A stretch of DNA of 46,703 nt, taken from positions 220,219 through 266,921 of the forward strand of contig MNCI01035165.1 in NCBI GenBank assembly GCA_015680685.1, in the 5' to 3' direction. This document shows positions 1 through 10,499 of this stretch, one piece after another. How positions within the stretch are numbered: position 1 is the first letter of the stretch; each line of letters opens with the position of its first letter. This DNA comes from Gnetum montanum. Lineage: Eukaryota; Streptophyta; Gnetopsida; Gnetales; Gnetaceae. The position numbers were made by a program, and so were the translations under genes. The notes under the pieces are model-generated. The model saw only the letters and a program-made list of their open reading frames with translations. It had not been told where the DNA came from and made no database searches.

Positions 1-173
1 GACTTACTTAACCATACACCGTGACAACAACAAGTAAGTCTGGGAAGACAACGAATGATTAACCCCAAGTGTTCCATGGGGCATTTAGGCATTTAGTCTG
101 CGGAGTTCGACTGGATCGCACGTGCTATGCTCGTTTCGTATGGTTGAGTGTAGGGGTACCTCGCCACTCATCA
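1..173 (+). mobile_element. 3' end of a family A (Athila-like) LTR, cut by the window edge
   Basis: The last 170 bases match, almost base for base, the end of the solo LTR at 23437-23605. They share the TGGGAAGACAACGAA block, the CGGAGTTCGAC block and the terminal GGGGTACCTCGCCACTCATCA. No primer binding site follows, so this is either a 3' LTR or a solo LTR. Its CpGs are better preserved than in element 1, so it looks relatively young. The 5' part lies outside the window. AACAA at 174-178 is the only candidate target-duplication half and cannot be tested here. Confidence 0.85.
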
Positions 174-1296
174 AACAACAAGCCCATAAAATATAATATT
201 CTAACCATGTCAGTCTCATCAACATCATATCTAATATTCCACAAGTTCACATCAGATCATACATTGTATATTTATTGATAAACAATTCACAACCAAAATT
301 GTAAAACTTTAGGAAATTTGCAAAACGATACATCAAAACTTAATCTTTTAACTATCTACCCCACATGTCCACATTGCATGATCATATACACTAATCTAGC
401 ATAAAAATATAGGGAAAAGGTAAAAATAACCCACCAATTAAAATTATTGTGGTAGAAAGTTTGAAACAAGCATGAAATCCTTAAAAATTCGGCAAAAATC
501 CATTTTGCTTCAAACAAGTTCTATACCCACATAAATACGACCGCAATAGTCCCAAATTCAAGTTTAGAGTAAGAAAAGCCATTCACAATGCTAGAATTCT
601 AGAAAAAAAATGGAAAAATAGAATAAAACTAAGAAAAATGGGAGAGAAGAAACTTAAAATCAATTTCTATTTACAAAAAATCCAAAACCCCAATTTTAGG
701 GTATGTGGAAGGCAATGGTTCATAAAAACATATACTTAAAAAAAAGTAAGCTTCTTTTCTTATACACATTGCACATCATGTGCAAAATCTAATTTTACTT
801 TCTAACTTTTTTTTTAACAAGAGTTATTTTCATAAGTCTATTACTTTTTTCCCTCTAACTAATGCTCTACACTTCAAACATGCATAATAAATACGTCAAT
901 GCATAATAAATACGTCAGAACTCCACATCAAAATCTATTTGAACTTATGAGATCCATATTAAACACTTTACACATCCACATGCTAAAATTACATTCAAGA
1001 ATCATACAACATAGTGCTATAGTCTGAATGCATCAACATCAAAATTACACATAAAGCATAAATACATACCAAATAACTATTTTTGTATCCCAATCCAACA
1101 TCCTTGTTAGCAACATCACCTATCTAATACATCACCTAGGGCTAGTATAAATAATAATGTTAGTTTAGCATGTAAAGACACCATAATCATAACATAAAGA
1201 TGAAAGCCTCATAATATATAAAGTGCAAGTATAATAAACTAACTCATTCCTGATAACCCATCAAGACTACACACGTAATGTATAAATCATAATCGT
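174..1296. other. AT-rich intergenic stretch without recognisable genes
   Basis: The stretch has short A and T runs and frequent stops in all frames. I see no domain-like translation, RNA gene or element terminus. The only local structure is a 19-bp tandem duplication at 881-918. Confidence 0.6.
881..918. repeat. 19-bp tandem duplication
   Basis: TGCATAATAAATACGTCA occurs twice head to tail (881 and 900), the copies differing only in the last base of the 19-bp unit. It looks like simple slippage; no function is evident. Confidence 0.9.
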
Positions 1297-1893
1297 ATGG
1301 CCATACCTAATGTATCTAGAAGGGATGCAACAAATTCTGGGTTATTTACATTGTTTCTTAAGTTTTTTTTGAATCATTTAAATTTGGTTTGGAAATATAG
1401 AGATTTGGGTGCTATCCATGCTTGTTATTTTTCAAACTCATTTTTCGTGATAGAATTTGTTAATTTGACAATGGTTTCTAAGGTCCTTGATATTAGTATT
1501 TCCAATCATTATCATACTTTATTCATTATTCAAAAGTGGAATCCCTCTTTTAATCCAACATCTCCTGAACTTCAAAAGGTTCCTTGTTTTCTTGAATTAC
1601 CTAATCTTCCAATAATATTTGAAAAATTTAAAAGCAAAATTATCTCTTGTATTAGGCCAATCAAACATTTTGAAACCCACATTGTAGCTAGTGGTTTTTA
1701 CAAATTTTGATATATGATTGAAGTGGATCTTAATTCACTTAAGCGAGAAATTCTTCTACATGCTAGTAAAATTGATTATGTGTAGAAGGTTTCTTATTAC
1801 AATTTTCCAAACTCATGTCACTATTTTCATCGAGAGGATCATATGTTTGATGCATGTCCTTTTATGCTAAGAAAGGCAATGCAAGCACATCAA
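1297..1893 (+). pseudogene. DUF4283-like / zinc-knuckle protein remnant
   Basis: An open frame of 137 codons, then further codons past two stops, reads like the plant DUF4283 module followed by a CCHC knuckle. Such modules occur in ORF1-type proteins of plant LINEs and in transposon-derived families, where they are thought to bind nucleic acid. Visible cues are the FLELPNLPIIFEKFKSKI stretch, matching the usual W-x-R-L-P-x-L-P-x-E pattern, and a C-terminal CHYFHREDHMFDAC. The latter has CCHC spacing, but its second cysteine is replaced by Phe. Stops at the end of the main frame and about 75 bases later show it is dead. It could be a LINE ORF1 tail or a host-gene fragment; the family assignment is from pattern memory only. 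Confidence 0.5.
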
Positions 1894-1910
1894 CAATAAG
1901 CTACTATAAA

Positions 1911-2422
1911 TATAACATCCTATCCCTTGTTAAGGGCGGAATTGTATTATAACATTGTAATTAACCTTTGAATGAAGGGATGCCTCATTATGAGGAGTTA
2001 CAATTATTCATATACCCCTTGAGAATGTATTTGACCTATGCCATTTAAGGCCAAGTTTAGAGGTCATGCTACCATGGAGTTGTGGAGCCTGAATTGGCAA
2101 GTGGTGGGGGAGCTAGGTGAATCAGGACAAGAAGGGACTAATCACGCCTTCAATTGGATAGTCTAACCATGGTGGTAGTGTTGGATTGCCTCTAAGGCTT
2201 AAGTGGCACCAGAAGATAACCTAGAGGGTGTTACAGTGTGCCAGTCTCATTAATAAAGTTTTCCTTCATTTTTCCTTCTTGTTAAATTCAATGCACTAGT
2301 AATTTACCAAGTTATTCATTTATCAAGTTATTTCATGATATTTCCATTATAATTCTCACAAGTGTGATGAATTAAGCAATAAATGATCATGTTTTAACAA
2401 CATCTGGGAGTGGGATGTTACA
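1911..2422 (+). mobile_element. 5' LTR of a family B (tRNA-iMet-primed) LTR retrotransposon
   Basis: The segment is bounded by TATAACATCC (expected TGTAACATCC) and GGGATGTTACA, which form terminal inverted repeats, and is immediately followed by an initiator-Met primer binding site. Its reverse complement aligns over most of its length with the minus-strand LTR at 21792-22293. The two share a block covering ATTAGTCCCTTCTTGTC, CAACTCCATG and a GCCTTAAATG motif. No matching 3' LTR is visible before element 1, so the copy is incomplete or its other end is unrecognisable. Confidence 0.75.
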
Positions 2423-2437
2423 TTTGGTATCAAAGTC
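2423..2437 (+). other. Primer binding site, tRNA-iMet type (family B copy 1)
   Basis: TTTGGTATCAAAGTC directly abuts the LTR. It matches the common plant PBS TGGTATCAGAGC with two transitions. It fixes the element's orientation as plus and so shows that the gene at 2595-4763 lies in antisense. Confidence 0.75.
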
Positions 2438-2594
2438 AACTACAATTCAGGAGTCAAAGTGGAAGAAAATACTATTTTTTTATTATTATTATTATAGAAG
2501 AAGAAGTACATTGAAGTGGAATACATGTAGTGAAAAGGGAAATAAAATATGAAGTGGGAAGTGGAATAGAGAAACAAAGGAAGTAGCACATCAA

Positions 2595-4763
2595 TCAGTT
2601 GTTTAGCTTGAAGGCCTCAAGAAGATCTGAAATTTCCTTTGACTAGGCTTCTCATTCTTCCTCAGTAGTTCTTTTTATCCAATACCATCTTACACTTGAC
2701 CAAATCATCATATAGTTGTTTGATATATTTGGTTGCACTCTTTGCTAAAGCCTATGCCTCATCCCTTCTTGTAAGTTCAGCTTCCAACAACTTTACCTGA
2801 ATAGACCACTAGGACATGTCCTCTTGCCATTCTTTTTCTTTCCTACATACACAAAAAAACATCAAACAACATTATGAGTAAGAAAATAATGATAATAATA
2901 GAGAGAAGAAGAAAGGAAAAGATCTTACGTTAAGTTGATCATTCTCAACTTGAAGAATATGCTCTTGAGTCAATAAGTGACGAACAAGACATGTGACACT
3001 TTCCAATTTTCCTAAGAGTTGTTTGAGATTTTTGACAAATTCTGAAGCATCCTTAGGAACTAGATGAAAAGAAGATGCAGCACAAACTTGCACTAATTCA
3101 TAATCTCCTTTAAAATCATAAGATCTTAACTCCCTCATGTGGTACACTTCTTTACAAATGGAATAAGGAGTATTCCTTGCAATTCGTTGATCAAGATTCT
3201 GAAAAAGAACAAGTTCTTCTTCGGTAGCAACCATCATCTATCCAAGTAAGAAAGGGAAACCCATAATGATGATGGAAGAAGTTACTAAAATAGTCCCAGT
3301 AATGGGAGACATTGGTGCAACCTGTGGTAAGGGACCCATTGTTGGGATCACAATAGGTGATGGCACGCCTGGTGATCTAGGTGGAGGAGTGAAAGTTGGT
3401 TCAATCTCTGTGATGGTCTCCCTATGTAGCTCCCAAATGAAGTACCTCTTACCTAGAGAGATTTGCAACATAAAAGTCAACTTCACACAAGAAGAAGAAA
3501 GAAAATGGAAGCATTCAAACCTTAATTATAATTAAATTTACTGTGGGCTCCTTTCCTGTATCTTTTTTTTGGATGATCCTTTTGTTGTTTAGCACTCTCC
3601 TTTTGTTTGGAACTTAAAATCATTGGGTTACTAGAACCTTGCCTAGTACGTTGTCTCTAAAAAAATATATTAGAAAAAAAAATAAAAACAATAAAATAGG
3701 TCATTACACACACACAAACCTTAGAACTGCTAAGCTCTATCATTGCCCTTGGAGTTGACTGAACTCTCCCAAAAGTTTAAGTACCTTCAATCTGTGCACC
3801 CTCTATTGGTTCATTTTACAGCCCAAATTGCACTCCTAATAAATACATAAAAAGACATAAGTAAAAAACAAGAATATAAAATACATAAACATATATAAAG
3901 TACCTCTCTAATTCCCTCTTAATTTTGGGCCTACTACAAAGCCATATGACCTTTCTTTGCACCCTTGATTTGACTCCTCATAACTCTATCTTCTTCGAGA
4001 AACTCAAGATGTAACCTAAGATTGAAATGGCTAAGAAGATTGCTGAATCTTGGTAACTTAAAATTAGGAACATAATCAAGGATACACAATAGATAGTATA
4101 AGTTTTTTGTAGATTTTTTTTTAGGTAGCAACAACTTCATCCATGGCATGATGCAAAGCAGAAAAACAAGATAACAACCAATCATAAACCATGTCAGTTT
4201 TGACACAATGGAGAATATAGATGGAATAGGCATCAACGTAGGAGTAGTCAAGATGCCATTACACCTTACTAGGAACAAATTGACATAATTCAAAATTAAT
4301 TTCATTAATAAAATCACCACGAAGACACTAAATTTTGTGAATAGTAGAATCACGAACATAACAAGACAATTCTTCTTGACAAAACATTCAAAACTAAGGA
4401 GAGAAAATCAATAGAATTAGAGGATCCTCCCCTAAGTGAAAACCTAAAACTACCTAAATATTAGTTGGAACAATTACCTATGGCACAAAAATCATTTGTG
4501 AAATGGAGCTTTTACTTTTATTATAGAGATTACACCATTGAATTATCAATTTTTTGCAATACGATGTTTTAAATATAAGAAAGACAAGTAACTTAGACAA
4601 TCGTGAGGCTGTGAGATATTGAAACTCCTCCTCCAAGTAAGTTATGCAAAAAATCAGAAGTAGTAATTGCATTATTTTGGTACAAAAGAATAGACATAGA
4701 TTTAGAACTACCTAAAGGAACTTGTGCTTGAGAAGAAGCTTGAGCAGGACATTTAGGAACCAT
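2595..4763 (-). pseudogene. Decayed multi-exon gene antisense inside family B copy 1
   Basis: I do not recognise the family. On the minus strand an ATG at 4763 opens an MVPKCPAQASSQ N-terminus. Decayed exon-like blocks follow at about 4360-3930, 3830-3720 and 3654-3540 (the last Lys/Arg/Gln-rich), then a Pro-rich block from 3452 after a CTCTCTAG acceptor. The next exon runs 3237-2929, starting MMVATEEEL and rich in Leu/Glu. A GTAAGATC donor, an 86-base intron with a TAG acceptor at 2843, and a last exon 2842-2595 ending in TGA complete it. Each of the last three blocks has a homologue in the same order at 19406-21616, which also lies antisense to a family B LTR. The product looks soluble and helix-rich. 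In-frame stops in the upstream and last exons show decay. A captured host gene or an element-encoded antisense ORF are both possible. Confidence 0.55.
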
Positions 4764-5468
4764 GATGTCACTGGAAGAAATTTTTTAATCTTCTACTAAT
4801 GTTACACTATGATGTTCAAACACTTCTTCTCTCATGTATTTATAAAAGAAAAGAAAGAACCTTAGTAAGAGAAAAGATGCAATATCAACTTAAGCTAATT
4901 AATAATCAACTAAAACTAATGCTTACTTTTTTTTGATTTTGTGTTTGATAGGTCAAGCAAACTAGAGTTATTTCTAGCTAATCACGTAGTACTCTCTGAA
5001 AGAATTCCAATAGTACTAATTTCATTGAAATCCAACTTATGGTTTGGGAGATACAACATTTCTCGAGTTGCTTGTAATGTTAAATTTAAAATAATCTCTT
5101 TTTTTTAATTTAAAAAAAAAAACAAAAGAGAGAGACCAAGAGATTGTCAATTCAAACCTAGGCATCCCTCCCCAATTTATAATAAACATTTAAATTTAAT
5201 TTATATATATATATATAATAAAAATTTATTATGGTAAGGGCTAAGGCCTATGACAAGGTTGTAAGGCCAGACTATGTAGCATCGTGGTTAGCTCCAATGG
5301 CTAACCCAAAACAATAAGACCTTTCACACTAGTAGCTAGCATGCTCTACCCTACCACTTCATCTCTCTTAACACCATTCCACTACCAGCCTCTACCATGT
5401 CATTTGCCTCTGCATTGCCATGCCTCATCCTGCACTATCACCTACTATATGCATCAGCATGGTTCCTA
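4764..5468. other. Non-coding AT-rich tail of the family B region, with simple repeats
   Basis: The stretch includes an A/T homopolymer zone near 5099-5130 and a (TA)n tract at 5201-5219. From about 5340 the sequence becomes C/A-rich with CCTACCACTTC-like blocks leading into the 45-bp minisatellite. No gene or 3' LTR is seen. Confidence 0.55.
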
Positions 5469-5958
5469 GCATTGTTGTTTGCTAGTGCACCATGGACACC
5501 AATAGTGATGTAGATCATCACCCCCTCCAATGCACTACAAACACCATCAATGCCACAAATTTTCACCTCCTTTAATGTACCATGAACATTGCTAGTTTTG
5601 TAGATTGTCGCATCCTTCAATGCATCATGGACACTGCCAGCATAGTAGATCATCATCCCCTTTGACACACCGCGAATACTGACAATGCCATGGATCATCG
5701 TCCCCTCCAAAAAACCATGAACACCATCAATGCCACAAATCATCACATCCTCTGATGCTCTATGGACACAATTAGTGCCATGAATCATCATTCCCTTCAA
5801 TGCATCTTAGACATGATTGACGCTACAAATCATTGTCCCCTTGAGTGTACCATGGATACTATTGGTATCATAGATCATTGCCCCCTTTAGTACACTATAG
5901 AAATCATTGACACCATAGATCATCACCTCCTCTATTGCACCACAGATATCTTCGGTGC
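5469..5958. repeat. 45-bp minisatellite, left part
   Basis: Eleven consecutive units start at 5469, 5514, 5559, 5604, 5649, 5694, 5739, 5784, 5829, 5874 and 5919, spaced exactly 45 bases, most beginning ATCATC or ATCATT. The last unit is cut after 40 bases by the insertion of element 1 and finishes on its far side. As 45 is divisible by 3, the minus strand has a frame open from 5800 to 5438 carrying a degenerate 15-residue repeat (GVHGALEG-like core). No other sign of coding supports a real protein. Confidence 0.9.
5954..5958. repeat. Target site duplication GGTGC, left copy (element 1)
   Basis: GGTGC directly precedes the LTR start TGATAAG and recurs at 16066-16070 directly after the LTR end CTCATCA. 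This proves the two LTRs bound a single integration event. Confidence 0.92.
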
Positions 5959-6810
5959 TGATAAGTCATGTTTTTCATCACTCCAATATCGGGGTGGTCA
6001 CGATATCAGGTACACGATGTCGAGTATGTAATATCATGGCCCAAGATGCGATATCGTACATTCGATATCGCAGGGTTACTCCCTGGTCTATAAATATCGC
6101 ACCTTGGAGTAAGTTTTTGGCAGTCAACTAGCGAAACTCTTGTAGTTTTTCCATTTGAAAGTTATAATATTTTTCCAAGTGCCCACAATAGGAGGTCTAA
6201 GTGTGAACGGATCTTTATTCAAGCATTGATGTACCTGAGCACACCCTTGTGTTGGTAATAAAAATTAGCTCTTTAATCCATTCCTTGTAGAACTTGAGAT
6301 TTTATTTATTATGCATTTATATTTCATGCAATTTACATTAATGTTATTTATGCAGCAATTAATTTTGATCAATTAAGAAAATCATTAAATTACACAAGCA
6401 TGACCCCTTCAAGCATACATGTGACACTTGGTAGCTCAAAAATGACTAGCGTTTAACAACCCAGTAGTGTTTGCATAAAGTTTAGGATGTGTCTAGGAAG
6501 TGGGAATGGTTACTTGTGTTAGGCTAGATTAGACTATAGTTTACTTTGCAATTATTCACTCTTACTTTTATTCTTGTTCTAGGTGAGTAATTCCATAAAA
6601 ACATAAAATAATAAAAATCTTATGCCTTAGTCACACTTAACCATATGATTGCATTCCACAAGTGGGACTGGGAAGACAACGAATGAACAACATGCACATG
6701 CTATTTAGCTCTAGTGTACTTAGTAACTATAGTCTTTGAAATTCGACTAGATTGCACGTGAACACTTATGATTCGTATGGTTGGGTGTAGGGGTACCTTG
6801 CCACTCATCA
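5959..6810 (+). mobile_element. 5' LTR of element 1
   Basis: It runs from TGATAAGTCATG to CCTTGCCACTCATCA and aligns along its length to 15192-16065. U3 holds several GATATC-centred motifs, then a TATA box. The final 150 bases carry the conserved GACTGGGAAGACAACGAATG and GTAGGGGTACC blocks seen in all family A LTRs here. Confidence 0.92.
5990..6096 (+). promoter_or_regulatory. U3 promoter of element 1: decayed GATATC array plus TATA box
   Basis: Between 5990 and 6075 there are repeated ATATC/GATATC/GATGTC cores separated by GTAC-like spacers, then TATAAATA at 6089-6096. The same arrangement is sharper in the solo LTR (22519-22580) and in element 3. Transcription would start shortly after 6096 by analogy with other plant LTRs. 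Confidence 0.6.
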
Positions 6811-6829
6811 TTGGTGCCATTGTCAAGGA
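6811..6829 (+). other. Primer binding site, tRNA-Asp type (element 1), degraded
   Basis: TTGGTGCCATTGTCAAGGA follows the LTR without a gap. Compared with the plant tRNA-Asp complement TTGGCGCCGTTGCCGGGGA it has five differences, all C to T or G to A, as expected from deamination of methylated C on either strand. Confidence 0.8.
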
Positions 6830-6973
6830 CTGTAGTTCTTTATGTGCTATCTAAGCCTAGTAAAATTTAGTAACCTCATTATTCAAACCCTACGAATCAA
6901 ATCCTACGAAAACAAAAATTATTATTATTATCATTAAATTAAATCTCAACTACACACTGTTTATTAACACAAA

Positions 6974-9440
6974 ATGTCTTCTTCTCATAGGAGTCCATCT
7001 CCGCCCACGGCAGTTCAAGTACCTCAACAATACTGAGTGGTATATGCTCATCCTGATGAATATGTACCAAACTTTACCTTCATCTTACATCAAGATGAAC
7101 TGATGTGGTGGCATGATATGGAAGGCAACATTGTGTTGCCACCTAGCCAATATGTTTCAACAATTCTTCAACTAATGCTCACATGACATGGGCTTCAACA
7201 TCTCCATGGAAAATATGAGATGCGAGATCCCAACTCAAGGGATTATCATCCCACTAAAGCATAAAGATTAAGGCATCGGTAGCTAGAGCACCAACACGAG
7301 CTTGTGAAGAGCAATGGGTCAAATACCTTTTCACCTCCACTTGGTCCAATTGATGAAGGTGATAATTTCTTTAGTGATTCTCCTCTCTTTGACTTTGTTC
7401 AAGGAGCTCCCAACTAGAATGTACAGTCTACAATCCATAATCCAGGTTCTGGTCAAAATGGATCCAATGACAAAAATGGATCTAGAGAAGTAAGTCAAGA
7501 AAAGGGAGACAAAGGAGATCATGATCACAATCATGGTTGTGAGCATCAAAGGAAGGATGATAGACATCAGCACAAAGCAAGTTCCCCTTCTTCTTCCCCT
7601 TCATTGTCATTGTCTTCTTCTTCATCTTGTTTAGATCGTGGTCACAGAAGAAATAACCATGATGGAGGTGATCAACAAGACTAGAACAACAAAAGGGACC
7701 ATCAGGACAGTCATGATTGAAGACGTGTGCAATCCAGATAGGCCCAACATCAAGAAAGAAGGGCTAATAGGGAACATCGTAGGCACCACCATCATGGCCT
7801 TGATGAACCTCTACTTGCTACTCAGGGCATGTTAAACATTGCAAAGGCTATGAGGATTCTAACTAGGCACATGAAGGATAATAGAATAAAGAGGCTTGAA
7901 ATGAACAACATCCCTTAGTTTGAGGGAGGATATGATGCTGATCCATAAAACCATCTCCAGGCCTTCCAAGATGCATGTGCTTTACAGAATATTGAAAATG
8001 ATTGGCAAAAGCTGAAATTATTTCCAAGAACACTCATAAATGAAGCAGAAAGTTGGTATCAATCCTTGGAACTAGAATCAATCAAGTGGTGGAGTACGAT
8101 GTTGGAACTATTCAATGACAAATATCAAACGTACTCTCAAGTATCCAATCTAAGGAAATAAATTCAAGGGTGGAAACAAGGGAATCATGATCCCTTGGAT
8201 GATGCTATTGGCCGATACTACTGTCTATTGGATAGGTGTCCCAGCCATGGATACTCTCAGCTTGATCAGCTTTGCCATATCGTAGATGGGTTGCGATCTG
8301 AAACCAGGAAAACCCTTGGTGTCTATGCCCAAGGTAAATTGATAGAGTTGAGCACTTGTCAGATTCAAAAATTAATTGAGTAAGTAGCCAAGGAGGAGGG
8401 AGAGCTGAGAAAACATGAAAATGCAGAAAAATACAATAGAGACCCTTCTATTCGGAAAAAGAGGGTTAGATTTTGTGATAGTGAGGATAAATTCACCAGA
8501 GATGAGGTGGTTAATCAAAAAACCTTATCATTCTAGAAATTGCAATTAGAAATTACGACTAAGGTTGATCAATTATGGGACTCCATGGACAATAGATTTC
8601 AAATTGTTTTAAAAATTGTTGAAGAGTCCAAGGAGCAAGCTGGTGAGCCAAAGTGTTGAAGGCATAAGGAAGCTGAACATGCCAAATCTAAAGGTAAAGG
8701 TAAAATAGTTGTGATAAAGATGGATACGAATAGTGATTCAGATGATGATGGTAGGTGTGATGTTTGCCAGTATGAACATCCTAAGGGATGTTGCCAAATT
8801 TTATCAGACTTGCAGGAATCTGGGATGTATGCCTTACATCCATGATTTGCACAAAGGTAAACACCCAAAATATTGTCTTATCCACAAGGCAATCCTTGAC
8901 TATTCCACCAACCACAGTAGTACTACCCAAGTGGAACTCCTTTGCAATCTTATGAAGTGTACCAGCAGTGGCAACAACCACAATCATGGGCTTTGCCACC
9001 TCTAAGATAGCAATACCCTTATTGGTAACCAGATCCCTATAGTTACTATGTTTAGTAACCTTCATCTCCAAGGGACTCCTCTGGTCATATTGCTATGTAT
9101 CAATCTCACCACTACCCTCCTAAAACATACTAATCATCCTATCCACGGAGGGATGCCACCTGCTACCCTTATGTACCTCATGTTCCTGCACCTACTCCTC
9201 CACCTCCTGCATAACTATCGTCTACTCCATCCATGTAGGGTGAATTACCGGCACAACCACGACAAAGGAATGCTACGAGGGTAGTTAACTTGCAATTGGT
9301 TAACCCATCCAGTGGGATAGAACCACGAACAAAGAAAAGACCCTTCTTCTGACCTCATAATCCACCAAAGCCCTTGGACACATCAGTGGTTGGTAACCCT
9401 ACTCCTCCACCTTCCTCTATTTCCTCTCTATCTGAGTCCC
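6974..9440 (+). pseudogene. gag: gag of element 1 (broken)
   Basis: The product forms the nucleocapsid-like particle that packages element RNA. ATG at 6974 opens MSSSHRSPSPP, and the same start context occurs in elements 2 and 3. Parts in order: a conserved N-terminal domain (VPNFTFILHQDE, MEGNIVLPP); a His/Asp/Arg-rich then Ser-rich low-complexity stretch (about 7440-7630); a capsid-like domain from about 7870 (EMNNIP, FEGGYDADP, SWYQSLE, ELFNDKYQTYS, IQGWKQGNHDPLD); a coiled segment (about 8540-8650); an acidic patch; and a knuckle CDVCQYEHPKGCC at 8756-8794 with CX2CX3HX3CC spacing rather than the usual CX2CX4HX4C. A Pro/Tyr/Gln-rich tail leads to the protease. Multiple CAG-to-TAG and TGG-to-TAG type stops and frame changes break it. 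Confidence 0.8.
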
Positions 9441-9474
9441 TTCAAACCAAAATCCTTCTCGAATCCATACCGTA

Positions 9475-9906
9475 ATGTTGACACATGTTGTATCTAATTG
9501 GATTCGAGTTGGTAACCTTCCTAGAAAATTAGCTAATCCCAAAAGTTTCCTAGTTTACTTGCAAATTGCTAGGAATGAGCCTTGCAAAGCTCTTCTTAAC
9601 TCTAGTTCCGGTGTCAATTTGATCTCTCATGAGATGTACATAATGTGGAACCTTCCTCCTTTAAAGAAGAGCAACATCTGGCTAGAATTGACAATCTAAT
9701 CCATCACTATTCCATTGAGACTAGTTAAAAACATCGTCACCACTATTTTTGGGTGGTCATATCCTGTTGATTTCCTAGTAATCAAAGTGGAGAATTACAA
9801 GGGGGACTTTCCAATTATTATGGGAAGGGTGTGGCTAAGTACTGTGGATGCCAAAATGGGCATTAGAGATCTTTCCTTGGAGATATCAAAAGAAAAAGAA
9901 TTTTGA
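9475..9906 (+). pseudogene. pol: Aspartic protease domain of element 1 (broken)
   Basis: A retropepsin-like domain, which would cut Gag-Pol into mature proteins. The segment around 9580-9620 reads CKALLNSSSGVNLIS; the catalytic Asp is Asn here (AAC at 9598-9600) but Asp in elements 2 and 3. The residue two places after it, Gly in the usual DTG/DSG, is Ser. A downstream PIIMGRVWLST fits the second hydrophobic-Gly motif of retropepsins (normally ILG-like). The end is KEKEF followed by a TGA. An Athila-like linker region continues to about 10450, with stops. Confidence 0.7.
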
Positions 9907-10499
9907 AAGATTGAGAAAAAGAAAGTTTTATGTATCGCGTATAGTGATTCAGGGTGCCACTGTGTGTAGAAGTTATGGTTAGTAAAGCACACATATATCT
10001 CTACATGCAAGCAGTGTGCACCAGAAGCTGATATCTAGAGATGTATATACGTAGCAGCCACAAAACAAGAAGGCACCCAATGGCTAATAGCTGATGCTAG
10101 CAGTAGTACATTATGCATGGAACCTACTGAGGACCTAACATACAAATACATTGCAAGTATGGATGAACTCGAGCAAGTTCACCACCAGCTCTTCAAAGGA
10201 GCAAATGATGATGTTAATTAGGGTGAGATGAAAATTCTTAACAGTTTTAAACAAGAGCCCCTTGAATTGAAGACACTATCAGTTGGAATGGAGTATGTAT
10301 TTTTGAAAAATGGAAAGTTGGTTATCATTAATGCTAAGCTTACTGCAAAATAAAAGAAAAGGTTAATAAAATCTATGGAAAAATGGTCAATAGCCTTCAC
10401 GTGGTCATATTCTAAACTCACTAGGATAGATCCAAGAATATGCCAACACTAAATATACATTGACCCCACCGTCAAGCTAAAACAACAGCCGCAGTGACA

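Noticed and set aside
3934-4359. 141-codon minus-strand hydrophobic frame as a membrane protein
   Set aside because: An adjacent frame of the same strand gives a more protein-like exon (FINEINFELCQFV, then VQWHLDYSYVDAYSIY), so the open frame is probably a frame-shifted view of the decayed antisense gene.
5201-5219. (TA)n tract as a promoter TATA element
   Set aside because: It is a simple repeat with no gene following.
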